Source: Pseudomonas sp. 14P_8.1_Bac3
GTDB taxonomy: Bacteria; Pseudomonadota; Gammaproteobacteria; Pseudomonadales; Pseudomonadaceae
DNA: 64,000 nucleotides
Direction: 5' to 3'
Assembly: GCF_025466085.1 (NCBI RefSeq)
Contig: NZ_JANLOD010000078.1
Coordinates: 124,001-188,000 of the forward strand
A program made the position numbers and the translations under genes. Positions 37,701 to 45,582 of the stretch are shown here, in pieces (position 1 is the first letter of the stretch; each line of letters starts with the position of its first letter). The notes under the pieces are model-generated. The model was given only the letters and a program-made list of their open reading frames with translations, ran no database searches and had not been told where the DNA came from.

Positions 37701-39966
37701 CGATGATCTGTTCAGCTCGCTGCAGCACGCTTTGCCCGACCGCCATCGCCAAGCCATTGGCCTGCCTGATGTATCTCAAGGCGCGCAATTGAAAGCGAAA
37801 ATCATCGAGCATCAGTTGGGTTCGGATCGGCTACGTCCGCTACTGAAAATGCGTCCGCGGAACAATCCGTTCTTCAAGGCGCCGATGCGGTTGTCGGGAG
37901 ATCGTATGGGTTATCCGCTGAGTGATCACCCTGATGTTTCGCAGTGGCGGCAAATTGTCGAAGAACGGATTCGCACGTTGTATCGCACCATCTCCAGGGA
38001 GGAGATGGATGAGTTTATTGCGAGCATGGAAGGGCAGGAAGAAACGATCCTGAGGCAGCTTGAACTCGAGTTCAAACAGCTTAAGCACACCTTGCAAACC
38101 TGGTACCGGGCTCCCCTTGAGGGCGCGACCGAGGAAGAGCGGCAGAGCCCTGAGTTTATTGGGAAACGGGAGGCGAGACGAGAAATCGGGCGGGCCCTGC
38201 TTCAGGCCTGGCGCAGAGAGGGCAGGGTGGACCGGGATTATACCGGCGAGCCGCAGGGACAAGTCATCAAGCTGGCTGACCTTGATCTGCACGGTCAGCT
38301 TGACGAGCTGCCGCCGCTGTCGGCGAATTTCAACCATGTCACCAGTTTGAATCTATCCAACACCGGCATCCCCGGTTACGCCGATGCGTTTCTGGAAAAT
38401 TTCAGCGGATTGCGCAAGTTGAATCTGAGCGATAACGAGTTGGCGGAGCTGCCCGAATCCCTGGGGCGAATGGTGCACATGACGGAGCTGGACCTGTCCG
38501 GCAACCTGCTCAAGCTCGATGCCCAGGCGGTCGCCCGACTCAGGGGGTTGACGCGCCTGAAATTTCTGGCGCTCGACGATAATCCGTTGTTGGAATTACC
38601 CCCCGACATCAGCCAGATGCCCAGCCTGGAAACCGTACTGTTGGCCCAGACCGGCATCAACACCTGGCCCGTCGGCGTATTCGATCAGCCGAGGCCGCGC
38701 ACGTTCTACCTGGATTTGCAGGCCAATCACCTGCAAGTCATTCCTGAGGTGGAGCCAGGGTCGGCGCAGGCGGAAATTGTGGCGCGTACTGTTATCAGTC
38801 ATGAGCCGGATTCCATTTCCGCGCAGAACCTGCAACGGGTCCGGGACTATCGACAGTCGGTGAGGTTCGAGCCGGATCGTCCGTATCCAGCGCGGGGCAT
38901 CCTCGACAGTGGTTTGTGGAAAGAAGGGCTGACGGAGGAGCAATGGCTGGCCAAACAGGACACCTGGGCCGACCTCGAGCGTGAGCCGGGATCGGAGCCC
39001 TTTTTTCGTGAGATCAGGAAGCTGTCACAGTCCGCCGATGCACGTTCCGGCAGCGCGGAAGCGCGGATTGAGTTGTGCGACAAGGTCTGGCAAATGGTCG
39101 AGGCCGCCCACGCCAACACCGCCTTGCGGGAAACACTGTTTCGTATGGCCACTGCCCCGACGACCTGTGTCGACGCCAACTCGCTGTTGTTCAATTCCAT
39201 GGGCGTCGAGGTCCTGACCAAGCGCGCGTATGAGCTGGGCGCCCATGAGCTGATAGAAACCGAGCTGATCGAGCTGGCCAGAGGCAAGTGGCGCCTGGAC
39301 GAGTTGGGCAGGATTGCGGCTGAACGGGTCGATGAATTATTGGCTGAGGGGCGCCAGTTTCTCGAGTTCAATCACAACGGCAACCTGATTCCTCATTTCG
39401 ATGCACAGGGCAACCAGATCAATGATATCGATCAGGTGGAAATCCATATGATCTACCCCACTCAGTTGGCCACACGCCTGGATCTGCCGTGGCAATCCCG
39501 GCACATGATGTTCGGCGTGCCCGAAGTCACTGCGCAGATGGTGAATGATGCTTATGCGCGGGTGCGAAGCAAGGAACAGGGGTCGTTGTTGCAAACACAA
39601 CTGATCGAACAGGGATTCTGGGTGGACTTTATACGACGAGCCTACTCAACGGAGTTCAAGGCTTGGCGGATTAAGGGCGAGCGCCTGTTGGACCTGCAGA
39701 CTGCGCAGCAGCAATGGCTGGCCGCCGATTCCGCGGTGATGAAAATTCATTGGCGTGCCGAAATCACGCGGCTGGCGAAACTGCTCGGCAAGGCGGACAG
39801 CGAGGTCAAGCCCGGCACGGTTCTGAGTAATGACGAGTACTACGCCCAGATGGCCGATCTCGGGGAACAGGAAAAAACGTTCATCGCCAAAACCACCGCT
39901 GACGCTATCCGGCGCGCCGGACTGCAGCGTGTGGAAGCGGAAGGCGTCGCCCATAACCAGGCCTGA
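34798..39966 (+). CDS. dermonecrotic-toxin-like / LRR / NEL-type E3 ubiquitin ligase effector (1722 aa)
   Basis: A 1722-residue paralogue of the preceding gene product. The N-terminal region (residues 1 to about 1150) shares landmarks such as KNRIPSWF, FSQFVPL, the hydrophobic segment LAAFVVPVLGPVMLTVGAAQ (about 465-490) and LAHNGEGAWHHEAERPHTWE. A single LRR block lies at about 1161-1328 with LNLSDNELAELPESL and LDLSGNLLKL. The C-terminal NEL domain has the CxD motif C1457-V-D1459 in TTCVDAN. It probably acts as an E3 ubiquitin ligase in a eukaryotic host cell, with the LRR selecting the target. It has its own 236-bp leader with a REP pair. Its start has only a weak ribosome site (GGATG). 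Confidence 0.82.
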   Translation: MPDSITPVTLPEGAFNADLRGVHYDFLKNRIPSWFTQASKQRQHELGNHELQLPSWYRNATPEQKKALADSHARYRETLNTIDARLGLIKDVFEFAEQPLKDAIQARFRQYVDVRNIQFFRKYGRKSRDDLYGFFVFEQTLDPRLTTEYRGTSLLEAALANFEPDEEKPLPCNDCQIITRWRTEHDEVMPSFEMLEADAWPMETQEFAKLCRTLDLGAKYQQHIKEIVQPEDESERKALEQALEEHLRQQLAVAIEIGHQQLAIGANGGIEAGIGGGVYRMLQQALANSGSATLDGRPVTYSALTIFGIELVGPLLIGPTRKNADRVERLAVYLPNDPQQPIKEYATSGDFMADLRTRLHSAAYRRYFSQFVPLRQQGIFITQLSELYNTKNVGIQWDYPLGAKPVNLPMGEVPIEGDLWTQLRQNTINKIYNNARAVAVPTEDEDSQARLERLQSYYDAANSVFNLAAFVVPVLGPVMLTVGAAQMCDEVFEGIEAYERGDTKEMWAHFSGVALNAAFVGTGAAVLPKIQVSSVVDSLKQVTLADGKQKLWKPDLSQYKTTVTLPPDAVPDELGTYSHEGKKVLPLGGDHYLIEPDATGEHYRIKHPTRAGAYSPELAHNGEGAWHHEAERPHTWEGATLMRRLGPVADGFSDAELEQARRASGVDDDVLRRVHANGEPVPAILLEALKKFRAHGEAVKVATGIDQSPYSVYAAPLAVELPGWPAHKAIEAFSQDRLSGPSTKYGNLEASPQNTLKVTLSDVMSGRLLERLIAFLSEDDIKALFPTYTPVTPEQRIAALRDRLQEQAIKARARITESRYTERQPPVDQAVAVVQGQFKSLPASMIQELLSDATSAELTRLNNEKRVPLRIAEGARRLQQQVRLTRAAEGLSLEAMANKDTEVLALNTLPALPGWVNDLRIEIREGDLEGELRASVGPDNASERKVLVRRGDGRYEARTDRDEHLHGIDDLFSSLQHALPDRHRQAIGLPDVSQGAQLKAKIIEHQLGSDRLRPLLKMRPRNNPFFKAPMRLSGDRMGYPLSDHPDVSQWRQIVEERIRTLYRTISREEMDEFIASMEGQEETILRQLELEFKQLKHTLQTWYRAPLEGATEEERQSPEFIGKREARREIGRALLQAWRREGRVDRDYTGEPQGQVIKLADLDLHGQLDELPPLSANFNHVTSLNLSNTGIPGYADAFLENFSGLRKLNLSDNELAELPESLGRMVHMTELDLSGNLLKLDAQAVARLRGLTRLKFLALDDNPLLELPPDISQMPSLETVLLAQTGINTWPVGVFDQPRPRTFYLDLQANHLQVIPEVEPGSAQAEIVARTVISHEPDSISAQNLQRVRDYRQSVRFEPDRPYPARGILDSGLWKEGLTEEQWLAKQDTWADLEREPGSEPFFREIRKLSQSADARSGSAEARIELCDKVWQMVEAAHANTALRETLFRMATAPTTCVDANSLLFNSMGVEVLTKRAYELGAHELIETELIELARGKWRLDELGRIAAERVDELLAEGRQFLEFNHNGNLIPHFDAQGNQINDIDQVEIHMIYPTQLATRLDLPWQSRHMMFGVPEVTAQMVNDAYARVRSKEQGSLLQTQLIEQGFWVDFIRRAYSTEFKAWRIKGERLLDLQTAQQQWLAADSAVMKIHWRAEITRLAKLLGKADSEVKPGTVLSNDEYYAQMADLGEQEKTFIAKTTADAIRRAGLQRVEAEGVAHNQA

Positions 39967-39978
39967 CGCCGTCGCCCC

Positions 39979-40080
39979 CTGTTAGCGCGAGCATGCTCGC
40001 CAAGAACGTGCGGGCAACGCGAGGATTCAGACGTCCCGCCTCATCGTTGACGTCCATCGCGAGCAAGCTCGCTCCTACAG
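39979..40080. repeat. degenerate REP pair
   Basis: A decayed arm at 39979-40002 (GCGCGAGCATGCTCGCC) faces a clean ATCGCGAGCAAGCTCGCTCC arm at 40056-40080. It lies between the convergent NEL-type gene and ureC. Confidence 0.75.
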
Positions 40081-40089
40081 GGGGCTTGC

Positions 40090-41790
40090 TCAGAACAGGA
40101 AATAACGCTGTGCCATCGGCAGGGTCTCGGCCGGTTCACACCACAGCAGCACGCCGTCGGCCTTGACCTGATAGGTCTGCGGGTCGACGTCGATGCTCGG
40201 CAGGTAATCGTTGTGGATCAGGTCGGTTTTCTGCACCTCGCGGCAACCCTTGACCACGGCGATTTTTTTCTTCAAGCCCAACGCTGCAGGAAGGCCGGCG
40301 TCGTGCGCTGCCTGGCTGATGAACGTCATGCTGGTGGCATGCAGCGAGCCGCCGTAACTGGCGAACATCGGTCGGTAATGCACCGGCTGCGGCGTCGGAA
40401 TCGAGGCGTTGGCATCGCCCATCAGGCTTGCCGCAATGGCGCCGCCTTTCAGAATCAGCGTCGGCTTGACCCCGAAAAACGCCGGTCGCCACAGCACCAG
40501 ATCCGCCCATTTCCCCACCTCCACCGAGCCCACTTCGTGGCTGATGCCATGGGTGATCGCCGGGTTGATGGTGTACTTGGCGATGTAGCGTTTGGCGCGG
40601 AAGTTGTCGTTGCCCGCGCCGTCACCGGGCAATGGGCCGCGCTGTTTTTTCATCTTGTCGGCGGTCTGCCAGGTGCGGGTGATCACTTCGCCGACCCGAC
40701 CCATGGCCTGGCTGTCGGAACTGATCATCGAGAACGCGCCGAGGTCGTGCAGGATGTCTTCGGCGGCAATCGTCTCGCGGCGGATGCGGCTTTCGGCGAA
40801 GGCCACGTCTTCGGCAATGCTCGGGTCCAGGTGGTGGCAGACCATCAGCATGTCGAGGTGTTCGTCGATGGTGTTGCGGGTGAACGGCCGCGTCGGGTTG
40901 GTCGAACTCGGCAACACGTTGGCGAAGCCGCAGGCCTTGATGATGTCCGGCGCATGACCGCCGCCCGCGCCCTCGGTGTGATAGGTGTGGATGGTGCGGC
41001 CCTTGAACGCGGCGAGGGTGGTTTCGACGAAACCGGATTCGTTGAGCGTGTCGGTGTGAATGGCGACCTGCACGTCGTACTGGTCGGCGACGCTCAGGCA
41101 GTTGTCGATGCTCGCCGGCGTGGTGCCCCAGTCTTCGTGCAACTTCAGGCCGATCGCGCCGGCCTTGACCTGTTCGATCAACGGTTCCGGCAGGCTGGCG
41201 TTGCCCTTGCCGGTGAGGCCGATGTTCATCGGGAACGCGTCGGCGGCCTGAAGCATGCGCGCCAGGTGCCACGGTCCGGACGTGCAGGTGGTGGCGTTGG
41301 TGCCGGTGGCGGGGCCGGTGCCGCCGCCGATCATGGTGGTGACGCCGCTCATCAGGGCTTCTTCGATCTGCTGCGGGCAGATGAAATGGATGTGTGTGTC
41401 GATGCCACCGGCGGTGAGGATCATGCCCTCACCGGCGATGACTTCGGTGCTGGCGCCGATGGCGATGGTCACGTTCGGTTGCACGTCCGGATTGCCCGCC
41501 TTGCCGATGCCGGCGACGCGGCCGTCCTTGAGGCCGACGTCGGCCTTGACGATGCCCCAATGGTCGACGATCAACGCGTTGGTGATGACCGTGTCGACCA
41601 CTTCAGCGGCGAGCAACTGGCTCTGGCCCTGGCCGTCACGGATGACTTTGCCGCCGCCGAATTTCACTTCTTCGCCGTAGGTGGTGAAGTCCTGTTCCAC
41701 TTCGATCCACAGTTCGGTGTCCGCCAGCCGGACCTTGTCGCCGACGGTGGGGCCGAACATGTCGGCGTAGGCTTGACGGGAAATCTTCAT
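40090..41790 (-). CDS. ureC: urease alpha subunit UreC
   Basis: A 566-residue catalytic subunit that hydrolyses urea to ammonia and carbamate at a di-nickel site. All key residues are visible: H133 and H135 in DTHIHFI, the carbamylated lysine K216 in GLKLHEDW, H245 in VAIHTD, H271, the flap C318-H319 in MVCHHLDP, and D359 in SSDSQAM. Length is normal. The start is MKISRQAYADMFGPTVGDKVR at 41790; longer in-frame starts run into the REPIN. It is separated from ureB by 122 bp that contain the REPIN, an unusually wide gap within this operon. Confidence 0.97.
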   Translation of the reverse strand: MKISRQAYADMFGPTVGDKVRLADTELWIEVEQDFTTYGEEVKFGGGKVIRDGQGQSQLLAAEVVDTVITNALIVDHWGIVKADVGLKDGRVAGIGKAGNPDVQPNVTIAIGASTEVIAGEGMILTAGGIDTHIHFICPQQIEEALMSGVTTMIGGGTGPATGTNATTCTSGPWHLARMLQAADAFPMNIGLTGKGNASLPEPLIEQVKAGAIGLKLHEDWGTTPASIDNCLSVADQYDVQVAIHTDTLNESGFVETTLAAFKGRTIHTYHTEGAGGGHAPDIIKACGFANVLPSSTNPTRPFTRNTIDEHLDMLMVCHHLDPSIAEDVAFAESRIRRETIAAEDILHDLGAFSMISSDSQAMGRVGEVITRTWQTADKMKKQRGPLPGDGAGNDNFRAKRYIAKYTINPAITHGISHEVGSVEVGKWADLVLWRPAFFGVKPTLILKGGAIAASLMGDANASIPTPQPVHYRPMFASYGGSLHATSMTFISQAAHDAGLPAALGLKKKIAVVKGCREVQKTDLIHNDYLPSIDVDPQTYQVKADGVLLWCEPAETLPMAQRYFLF

Positions 41791-41824
41791 TCGTTTGCCT
41801 TGAGGTTCAATTGATGGTGAAACC

Positions 41825-41888
41825 ATCGCGAGCAGGCTCGCTCCCACAGGTAAGGTGTGCTCTGTGTGGGAGCGAGCCTGCTCGCGAT
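41825..41888. repeat. REPIN between ureB and ureC
   Basis: Arms ATCGCGAGCAGGCTCGCTCC at 41825-41848 and the complement at 41865-41888 are exact inverses around a 16-nt loop. The element sits inside the urease structural operon. Confidence 0.92.
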
Positions 41889-41912
41889 TGGCCAGTTCAG
41901 ACAGCACACAAC

Positions 41913-42218
41913 CTAGAGGTCACCCATGATCCTGCCGGCAAACCCGAACACCCGCCGATGCCCGGCCAGGTCCACCAGCTCGACCTCGCGGCTCTGCCCC
42001 GGCTCGAAGCGCACGGCGGTGCCGGCGGGGATGTTCAGGCGCATGCCGCGGCTGGCGGCGCGGTCGAAGGTGAGGGCGTCGTTGGTTTCGAAAAAATGGT
42101 AATGCGAGCCGACCTGGATCGGCCGGTCACCGCTGTTGGCCACCTTCAGGCTGACGGTGCGGCGGCCGGCGTTGAGTTCGATGTCGCCGGGCTGGATCTG
42201 GTATTCACCGGGAATCAT
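41913..42218 (-). CDS. ureB: urease beta subunit UreB
   Basis: A 101-residue structural subunit of urease that assembles with UreA and UreC as (ABC)3. It opens MIPGEYQIQPGDIELNAGR and contains VGSHYHFFETN, RLNIPAGTAVRFEPG and RRVFGFAGR, all typical. The ATG at 42218 shares one base with the stop of the upstream acetyltransferase gene (TGATG), so the two are co-translated. A TTG one codon earlier was rejected. Confidence 0.96.
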   Translation of the reverse strand: MIPGEYQIQPGDIELNAGRRTVSLKVANSGDRPIQVGSHYHFFETNDALTFDRAASRGMRLNIPAGTAVRFEPGQSREVELVDLAGHRRVFGFAGRIMGDL

Positions 42219-42751
42219 CAATGGGCTCCCTGGAGGATCTTGTAGTAGAGGGCGGTCGGCTTGTAGCGGCCGCTCGGGTCGCAGGCATAGTCCGGGATTT
42301 CACCGGCGCGGGTGTAACCCAGCGCCTGGTAGAAATCCTCGGCGGGGGAGCCGGCCTCGGTGTCGAGGTAGAGCATGCCGCGCTTGTGCTGAAGTGCCGC
42401 CTGTTCCAGCGCGCTCATCAATTGTTGGCCCAGCCCGCGGCGGCGCGCCTGTTCGCGCACCAGCAATTTCTGCACCTCGGCACGGTTCAGCCCATTGGCT
42501 TTCTGGCACAAGGTCAGTTGCACGCTGGCCTGCACCTGCTCGTCCTTGACCACCACCCACAGCAGCACGTTGCCCTTGTTCAGATTGTCCTGAACCTCAT
42601 CGAAATAGGCACGGGCCTGGGTGGCGTCGAGGTCAGCCATGAAACCGACGCTGGCGCCATAACCGACGGCGTCGAGCAGCAACTCAATCAAACCCTGGCG
42701 ATAGTGCGCAAAGCTTTCAACATTGACGCGGCGCAGTTGGGCGGCGTTCAT
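42218..42751 (-). CDS. GNAT-family N-acetyltransferase within the urease operon
   Basis: A 177-residue acetyltransferase of the GNAT fold. The acetyl-CoA-binding motif is visible as VREQARRRGLGQQLMSALEQ (Q/RxxGxG/A-type) near residues 98-117, followed by LYLDTEAGSPAEDFYQALGY. The substrate is unknown. It sits between the second acetyltransferase gene and ureB, with 6-bp and overlapping spacings, so it is part of the ure transcript. Antibiotic- or amino-acid-acetylating relatives exist. Confidence 0.85.
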   Translation of the reverse strand: MNAAQLRRVNVESFAHYRQGLIELLLDAVGYGASVGFMADLDATQARAYFDEVQDNLNKGNVLLWVVVKDEQVQASVQLTLCQKANGLNRAEVQKLLVREQARRRGLGQQLMSALEQAALQHKRGMLYLDTEAGSPAEDFYQALGYTRAGEIPDYACDPSGRYKPTALYYKILQGAH

Positions 42752-42757
42752 CGGGGC

Positions 42758-43291
42758 TTACTCCTTGCTGGCGGGCGGCGGTGCGGCGCCAGGATTGAGG
42801 GTCAGTTGCATGAAGGTCAGGTCCAGCCAGCGGCCGAACTTGGTGCCCACCTGAGGCATCTGCCCGGTGGTGACGAAACCGATGCGCTCGTGCAGGTGGA
42901 TGGAAGCGGCGTTGCCGCTTTCGATGGCAGCGACCATCACGTGCTTGTCGCAGCCCCGGGCGCGCTCGATCAGCACGTCCATCAAGCGTGGGCCCAGACC
43001 GTTGCCGCGCTGATCGCTGCGCACGTAGACCGAGTGCTCGACGGTGTGGCGAAAACCATCGAACGGTCGCCAGTCACCAAATGAAGCGTAGCCCAGTACG
43101 CTGTTATCGCCGTCGACGATCACCAGGATCGGATAGCCCTGGGATTGCCGGGCGCTGAACCAGGCCTGACGGTTGCCCAGGTCAACGGCCTGTTCGTTCC
43201 AGATCGCCGTGGTGTTGAGCACGGCGTCGTTGTAGATGTCGCGGATCGCCGGCAGGTCGGCGTGCAGCGCATCGCGGATGCGGTAAGTCAT
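42758..43291 (-). CDS. phosphinothricin/methionine sulfoximine-type N-acetyltransferase
   Basis: A 177-residue GNAT of the Pat/Bar group. It opens RDALHADLPAIRDIYNDAVL and has NTTAIWNEQ, FGDWRPFDGFRHTVEHSVYV, the CoA loop RSDQRGNGLGPRLMDVLI and the C-terminal IGFVTTGQMPQVGTKFGRWLDL, all characteristic. In P. aeruginosa a close relative between ureA and ureB acetylates methionine sulfoximine and sulfone, glutamine-synthetase inhibitors (from memory). The same position here suggests conserved linkage with ammonia assimilation. It lies 9 bp after ureA. Confidence 0.87.
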   Translation of the reverse strand: MTYRIRDALHADLPAIRDIYNDAVLNTTAIWNEQAVDLGNRQAWFSARQSQGYPILVIVDGDNSVLGYASFGDWRPFDGFRHTVEHSVYVRSDQRGNGLGPRLMDVLIERARGCDKHVMVAAIESGNAASIHLHERIGFVTTGQMPQVGTKFGRWLDLTFMQLTLNPGAAPPPASKE

Positions 43292-43300
43292 GGTGCGGCC

Positions 43301-43603
43301 TCAGGCGATCGGTTGGTGGACGGTGACCAGTTTGGTGCCGTCGGGGAAGGTGGCTTCGACCTGGATCTCCGGGATCATCTCCGGGATGCCGTCCATCACT
43401 TGTTCGCGGCTGAGCAGGGTGGTGCCGAAGTGCATCAGCTCGGCAACGGTTCGGCCGTCCCGAGCGCCTTCGAGCAGCGCCGCGGAAATGTAGGCCATCG
43501 CCTCCGGGTAATTGAGTTTCACGCCGCGGGCCAAACGCCGCTCGGCCACGAGGCCGGCGGTGAAGATCAGCAGCTTGTCTTTTTCGCGTGGGGTCAGGTC
43601 CAT
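43301..43603 (-). CDS. ureA: urease gamma subunit UreA
   Basis: A 100-residue structural urease subunit, opening MDLTPREKDKLLIFTAGLVA and containing RGVKLNYPEAMAYIS and FPDGTKLVTVHQPI. Length is exactly that of the family. It is followed 9 bp later by the Pat-type acetyltransferase gene and is separated from ureD by a REPIN. Confidence 0.97.
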   Translation of the reverse strand: MDLTPREKDKLLIFTAGLVAERRLARGVKLNYPEAMAYISAALLEGARDGRTVAELMHFGTTLLSREQVMDGIPEMIPEIQVEATFPDGTKLVTVHQPIA

Positions 43604-43658
43604 TGCGGGAATCCATCTGGGCAGATTAAAAATGTTGTATCTGTAAACTCATCACCCT

Positions 43659-43746
43659 GTGGGAGCGGGCTTGCTCGCGAATGCGGACGTATATTCAACA
43701 TTGACGTTTGCTGACACACCGCCTTCGCGAGCAAGCCCGCTCCCAC
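43659..43746. repeat. REPIN between ureD and ureA
   Basis: Exact inverse arms of the GTGGGAGCGGGCTTGCTCGC class lie at 43659-43681 and 43724-43746. The loop contains ATTCAACATTGACG, shared with other long-loop REPINs. Confidence 0.93.
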
Positions 43747-43760
43747 CTTCGGAGCGTGTT

Positions 43761-44600
43761 TCAGGTGCTCCATATTCGGGGCGGGACGGCTTCCCGGCCG
43801 AGTAATGCCGGCCTGAGCAATCGCCATAATTCGATCAGCCAGCCGCGGGCCAGCAGCGCCTCGCTGGCCAGGCACCGCGCTACCAGCAGCCCCGGCAGTT
43901 GGGTCAAATCTGCGCGTACATCGTGAATCAACGAGCGGCAACGCTCCAGCAGTTCGCTGTCGATTTCACCGGTCACCAGCAACGTCGCAAACACCGGTTG
44001 CCCGTCCAGACCGATCGGCGAATCGAGCAGACCGTCAGCGCCGACAATGCGCTGGCGCTCGTGCCAGAGCAACTGGCCGTCGCGGCGGATGTCCAGCCGC
44101 GCCTGAAAATGCCCGAGGTCGAAGCGTTCGCCGCTGGCCGGGCGACCCAGTGCAACGACGTCCCAGTAGAACAGCCGCGCATCGCCGTGCAGCTCGATGG
44201 TGGTGCTGAGCTCGGCCTGGGCGGCGCTGAAAATGATCGTTTCCTGTGGCAGCCATTCCAGCGTCGCGCCGTGAGCCACGTTCAACGCAAGCGTCTGATA
44301 AGCCGGACCGGCCGCGCGATACCACTTGGCCGCGCCGGGGCTGGTGATTTGCGCCCAGGCGTCGCTGCCGACGCTGGCCGCGATGTCCAGCCGATCACCG
44401 CCGGCAATCCCGCCTGGGGGGTGGACGATGATGTGCTGGCACACCTCGGGCCCCTCGGCGTACAGATGCTTCTGTACCCGCAACGGGCCTTGGTGCCGGC
44501 GCATGACCGGGCGCGTGCTGTCACCGAATCGGGCATAGCCCAGTTCGAGTTCGGCGTGCCAACGAGGGGTAAACAAGGCGCCGGTAGCGGGAAGCGTCAT
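43761..44600 (-). CDS. ureD: urease accessory protein UreD
   Basis: A 279-residue scaffold protein that binds apo-urease and passes nickel from UreFG to the active site. Visible family motifs are RWHAELELGYARFGDSTRPV, EGPEVCQHIIVHPPGGIAGGD and the central ITSPGAAKWYRA. The start at 44600 gives normal length. An ATG at 44627 would lie at or before the transcription start predicted from the sigma-54 element at 44634-44649, so it was rejected. It is the first gene of ureD-ureA-acetyltransferases-ureB-ureC. Confidence 0.93.
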   Translation of the reverse strand: MTLPATGALFTPRWHAELELGYARFGDSTRPVMRRHQGPLRVQKHLYAEGPEVCQHIIVHPPGGIAGGDRLDIAASVGSDAWAQITSPGAAKWYRAAGPAYQTLALNVAHGATLEWLPQETIIFSAAQAELSTTIELHGDARLFYWDVVALGRPASGERFDLGHFQARLDIRRDGQLLWHERQRIVGADGLLDSPIGLDGQPVFATLLVTGEIDSELLERCRSLIHDVRADLTQLPGLLVARCLASEALLARGWLIELWRLLRPALLGREAVPPRIWST

Positions 44601-44633
44601 AGTCAGTGCTTGTCGTGAGGTTGTCATGACGGT

Positions 44634-44649
44634 TGCAAAGGCTGTGCCG
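44634..44649 (-). promoter_or_regulatory. sigma-54 promoter of ureDABC
   Basis: On the minus strand the sequence reads CGGCACAGCCTTTGCA, one mismatch from TGGCAC-N5-TTGCA, with GG and GC correctly spaced. The predicted transcription start is near 44623. Confidence 0.78.
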
Positions 44650-44690
44650 CCGGGCATTGCGGGCAGATCGGGGTTCGGAGCGTGCGCTGC

Positions 44691-44737
44691 GCACCAATAC
44701 AGTGCGCGTCACGAAACGCTGCGCGACAAATTGGTGC
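44691..44737. promoter_or_regulatory. paired NtrC-like sites upstream of ureD
   Basis: GCACCAATACAGTGC at 44691-44705 fits GCAC-N7-GTGC perfectly. GCGACAAATTGGTGC at 44723-44737 has one perfect half. Their starts are 32 bp apart, about three helical turns, the spacing of the paired NtrC sites at E. coli glnAp2. They lie about 40-90 bp upstream of the sigma-54 element, between ureD and the urtE stop. Confidence 0.75.
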
Positions 44738-44750
44738 CGCGTGTGCAGCT

Positions 44751-45449
44751 TCAGATCGTGACGAGCCCGCGCACACCCTCGACTTCCATGTGTTCGCCAC
44801 GACCCTGCTGGACGATTTCGCCTCGGGACATCACCAGGTAATGATCGGCCAGTTCGGCGGCGAAATCGTAGAACTGTTCCACCAGCAGAATGGCCATGTC
44901 ACCGCGCGCCGCGAGTTTTTTGATCACGGCGCCGATCTCCTTGATCACCGAGGGCTGGATGCCTTCGGTGGGCTCGTCGAGGATCAGCAACCGCGGGCGG
45001 CTGGCCAGGGCACGACCGATGGCCAACTGCTGTTGCTGACCACCGGACAGGTCGCCGCCGCGGCGTTGCTTCATTTGCAGCAGCACCGGGAACAGCTCGT
45101 AGATGAAGGCCGGGACTTCCCTGGCTTCGCTGCCGGGAAAGCGCGACAGGCCCATCAGCAGGTTTTCTTCGACGGTCAGGCGACCGAAGATTTCCCGGCC
45201 CTGGGGCACGTAGGCGATGCCGGCATGCACCCGTTGATGGGGCTTGAAGGTGGTGATCGGCTTGCCTTCCCAATGGACCGCGCCTTCTTTTGCAGGCAGC
45301 AGCCCCATCAGGCATTTGAGCAGGGTGGTCTTGCCCACGCCGTTGCGGCCGAGCAGGCAGGTGACTTCGCCGACCTTCACGTCAAACGTCAGGCCGCGCA
45401 AGATGTGGCTACCGCCGTAGTACTGGTGCAGCTTGTCGACTTGCAGCAT
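44751..45449 (-). CDS. urtE: urea ABC transporter ATP-binding protein UrtE
   Basis: A 232-residue LivF-type ATPase with Walker A GRNGVGKTT, the Q-loop region VPQGREIFGRLTVEENL, the signature LSGGQQQQLAIGRAL, Walker B LLILDEP and EGIQPSVI, which is typical of UrtE. It energises urea uptake with UrtD. The ATG at 45449 follows AGGAG; a GTG six codons earlier is possible. It is separated from urtD by a REPIN, whereas the other urt genes overlap. Confidence 0.94.
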   Translation of the reverse strand: MLQVDKLHQYYGGSHILRGLTFDVKVGEVTCLLGRNGVGKTTLLKCLMGLLPAKEGAVHWEGKPITTFKPHQRVHAGIAYVPQGREIFGRLTVEENLLMGLSRFPGSEAREVPAFIYELFPVLLQMKQRRGGDLSGGQQQQLAIGRALASRPRLLILDEPTEGIQPSVIKEIGAVIKKLAARGDMAILLVEQFYDFAAELADHYLVMSRGEIVQQGRGEHMEVEGVRGLVTI

Positions 45450-45473
45450 GTCTTCTGTTCTCCTCACGCCCCT

Positions 45474-45561
45474 GTGGGAGCGGGCTTGCTCGCGAAAGCG
45501 GTGTGCCAGGCAACTTCTATGTTGAATGTGCCGACGTATTCGCGAGCAAGCCCGCCCCCAC
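45474..45561. repeat. REPIN between urtD and urtE
   Basis: The arm at 45474-45496 and its inverse at 45539-45561 (one C/T difference) enclose a 42-nt loop with the phrase TATGTTGAATGTG. It lies inside the urt operon. Confidence 0.92.
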
Positions 45562-45582
45562 AGTGGGCAGGTGTTCGCAGGG

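Noticed and set aside
40090..44600. Urease operon disrupted by insertion between ureA and ureB
   Set aside because: The acetyltransferase genes are tightly spaced and intact, and one is in the same place in P. aeruginosa, so this is a normal arrangement.
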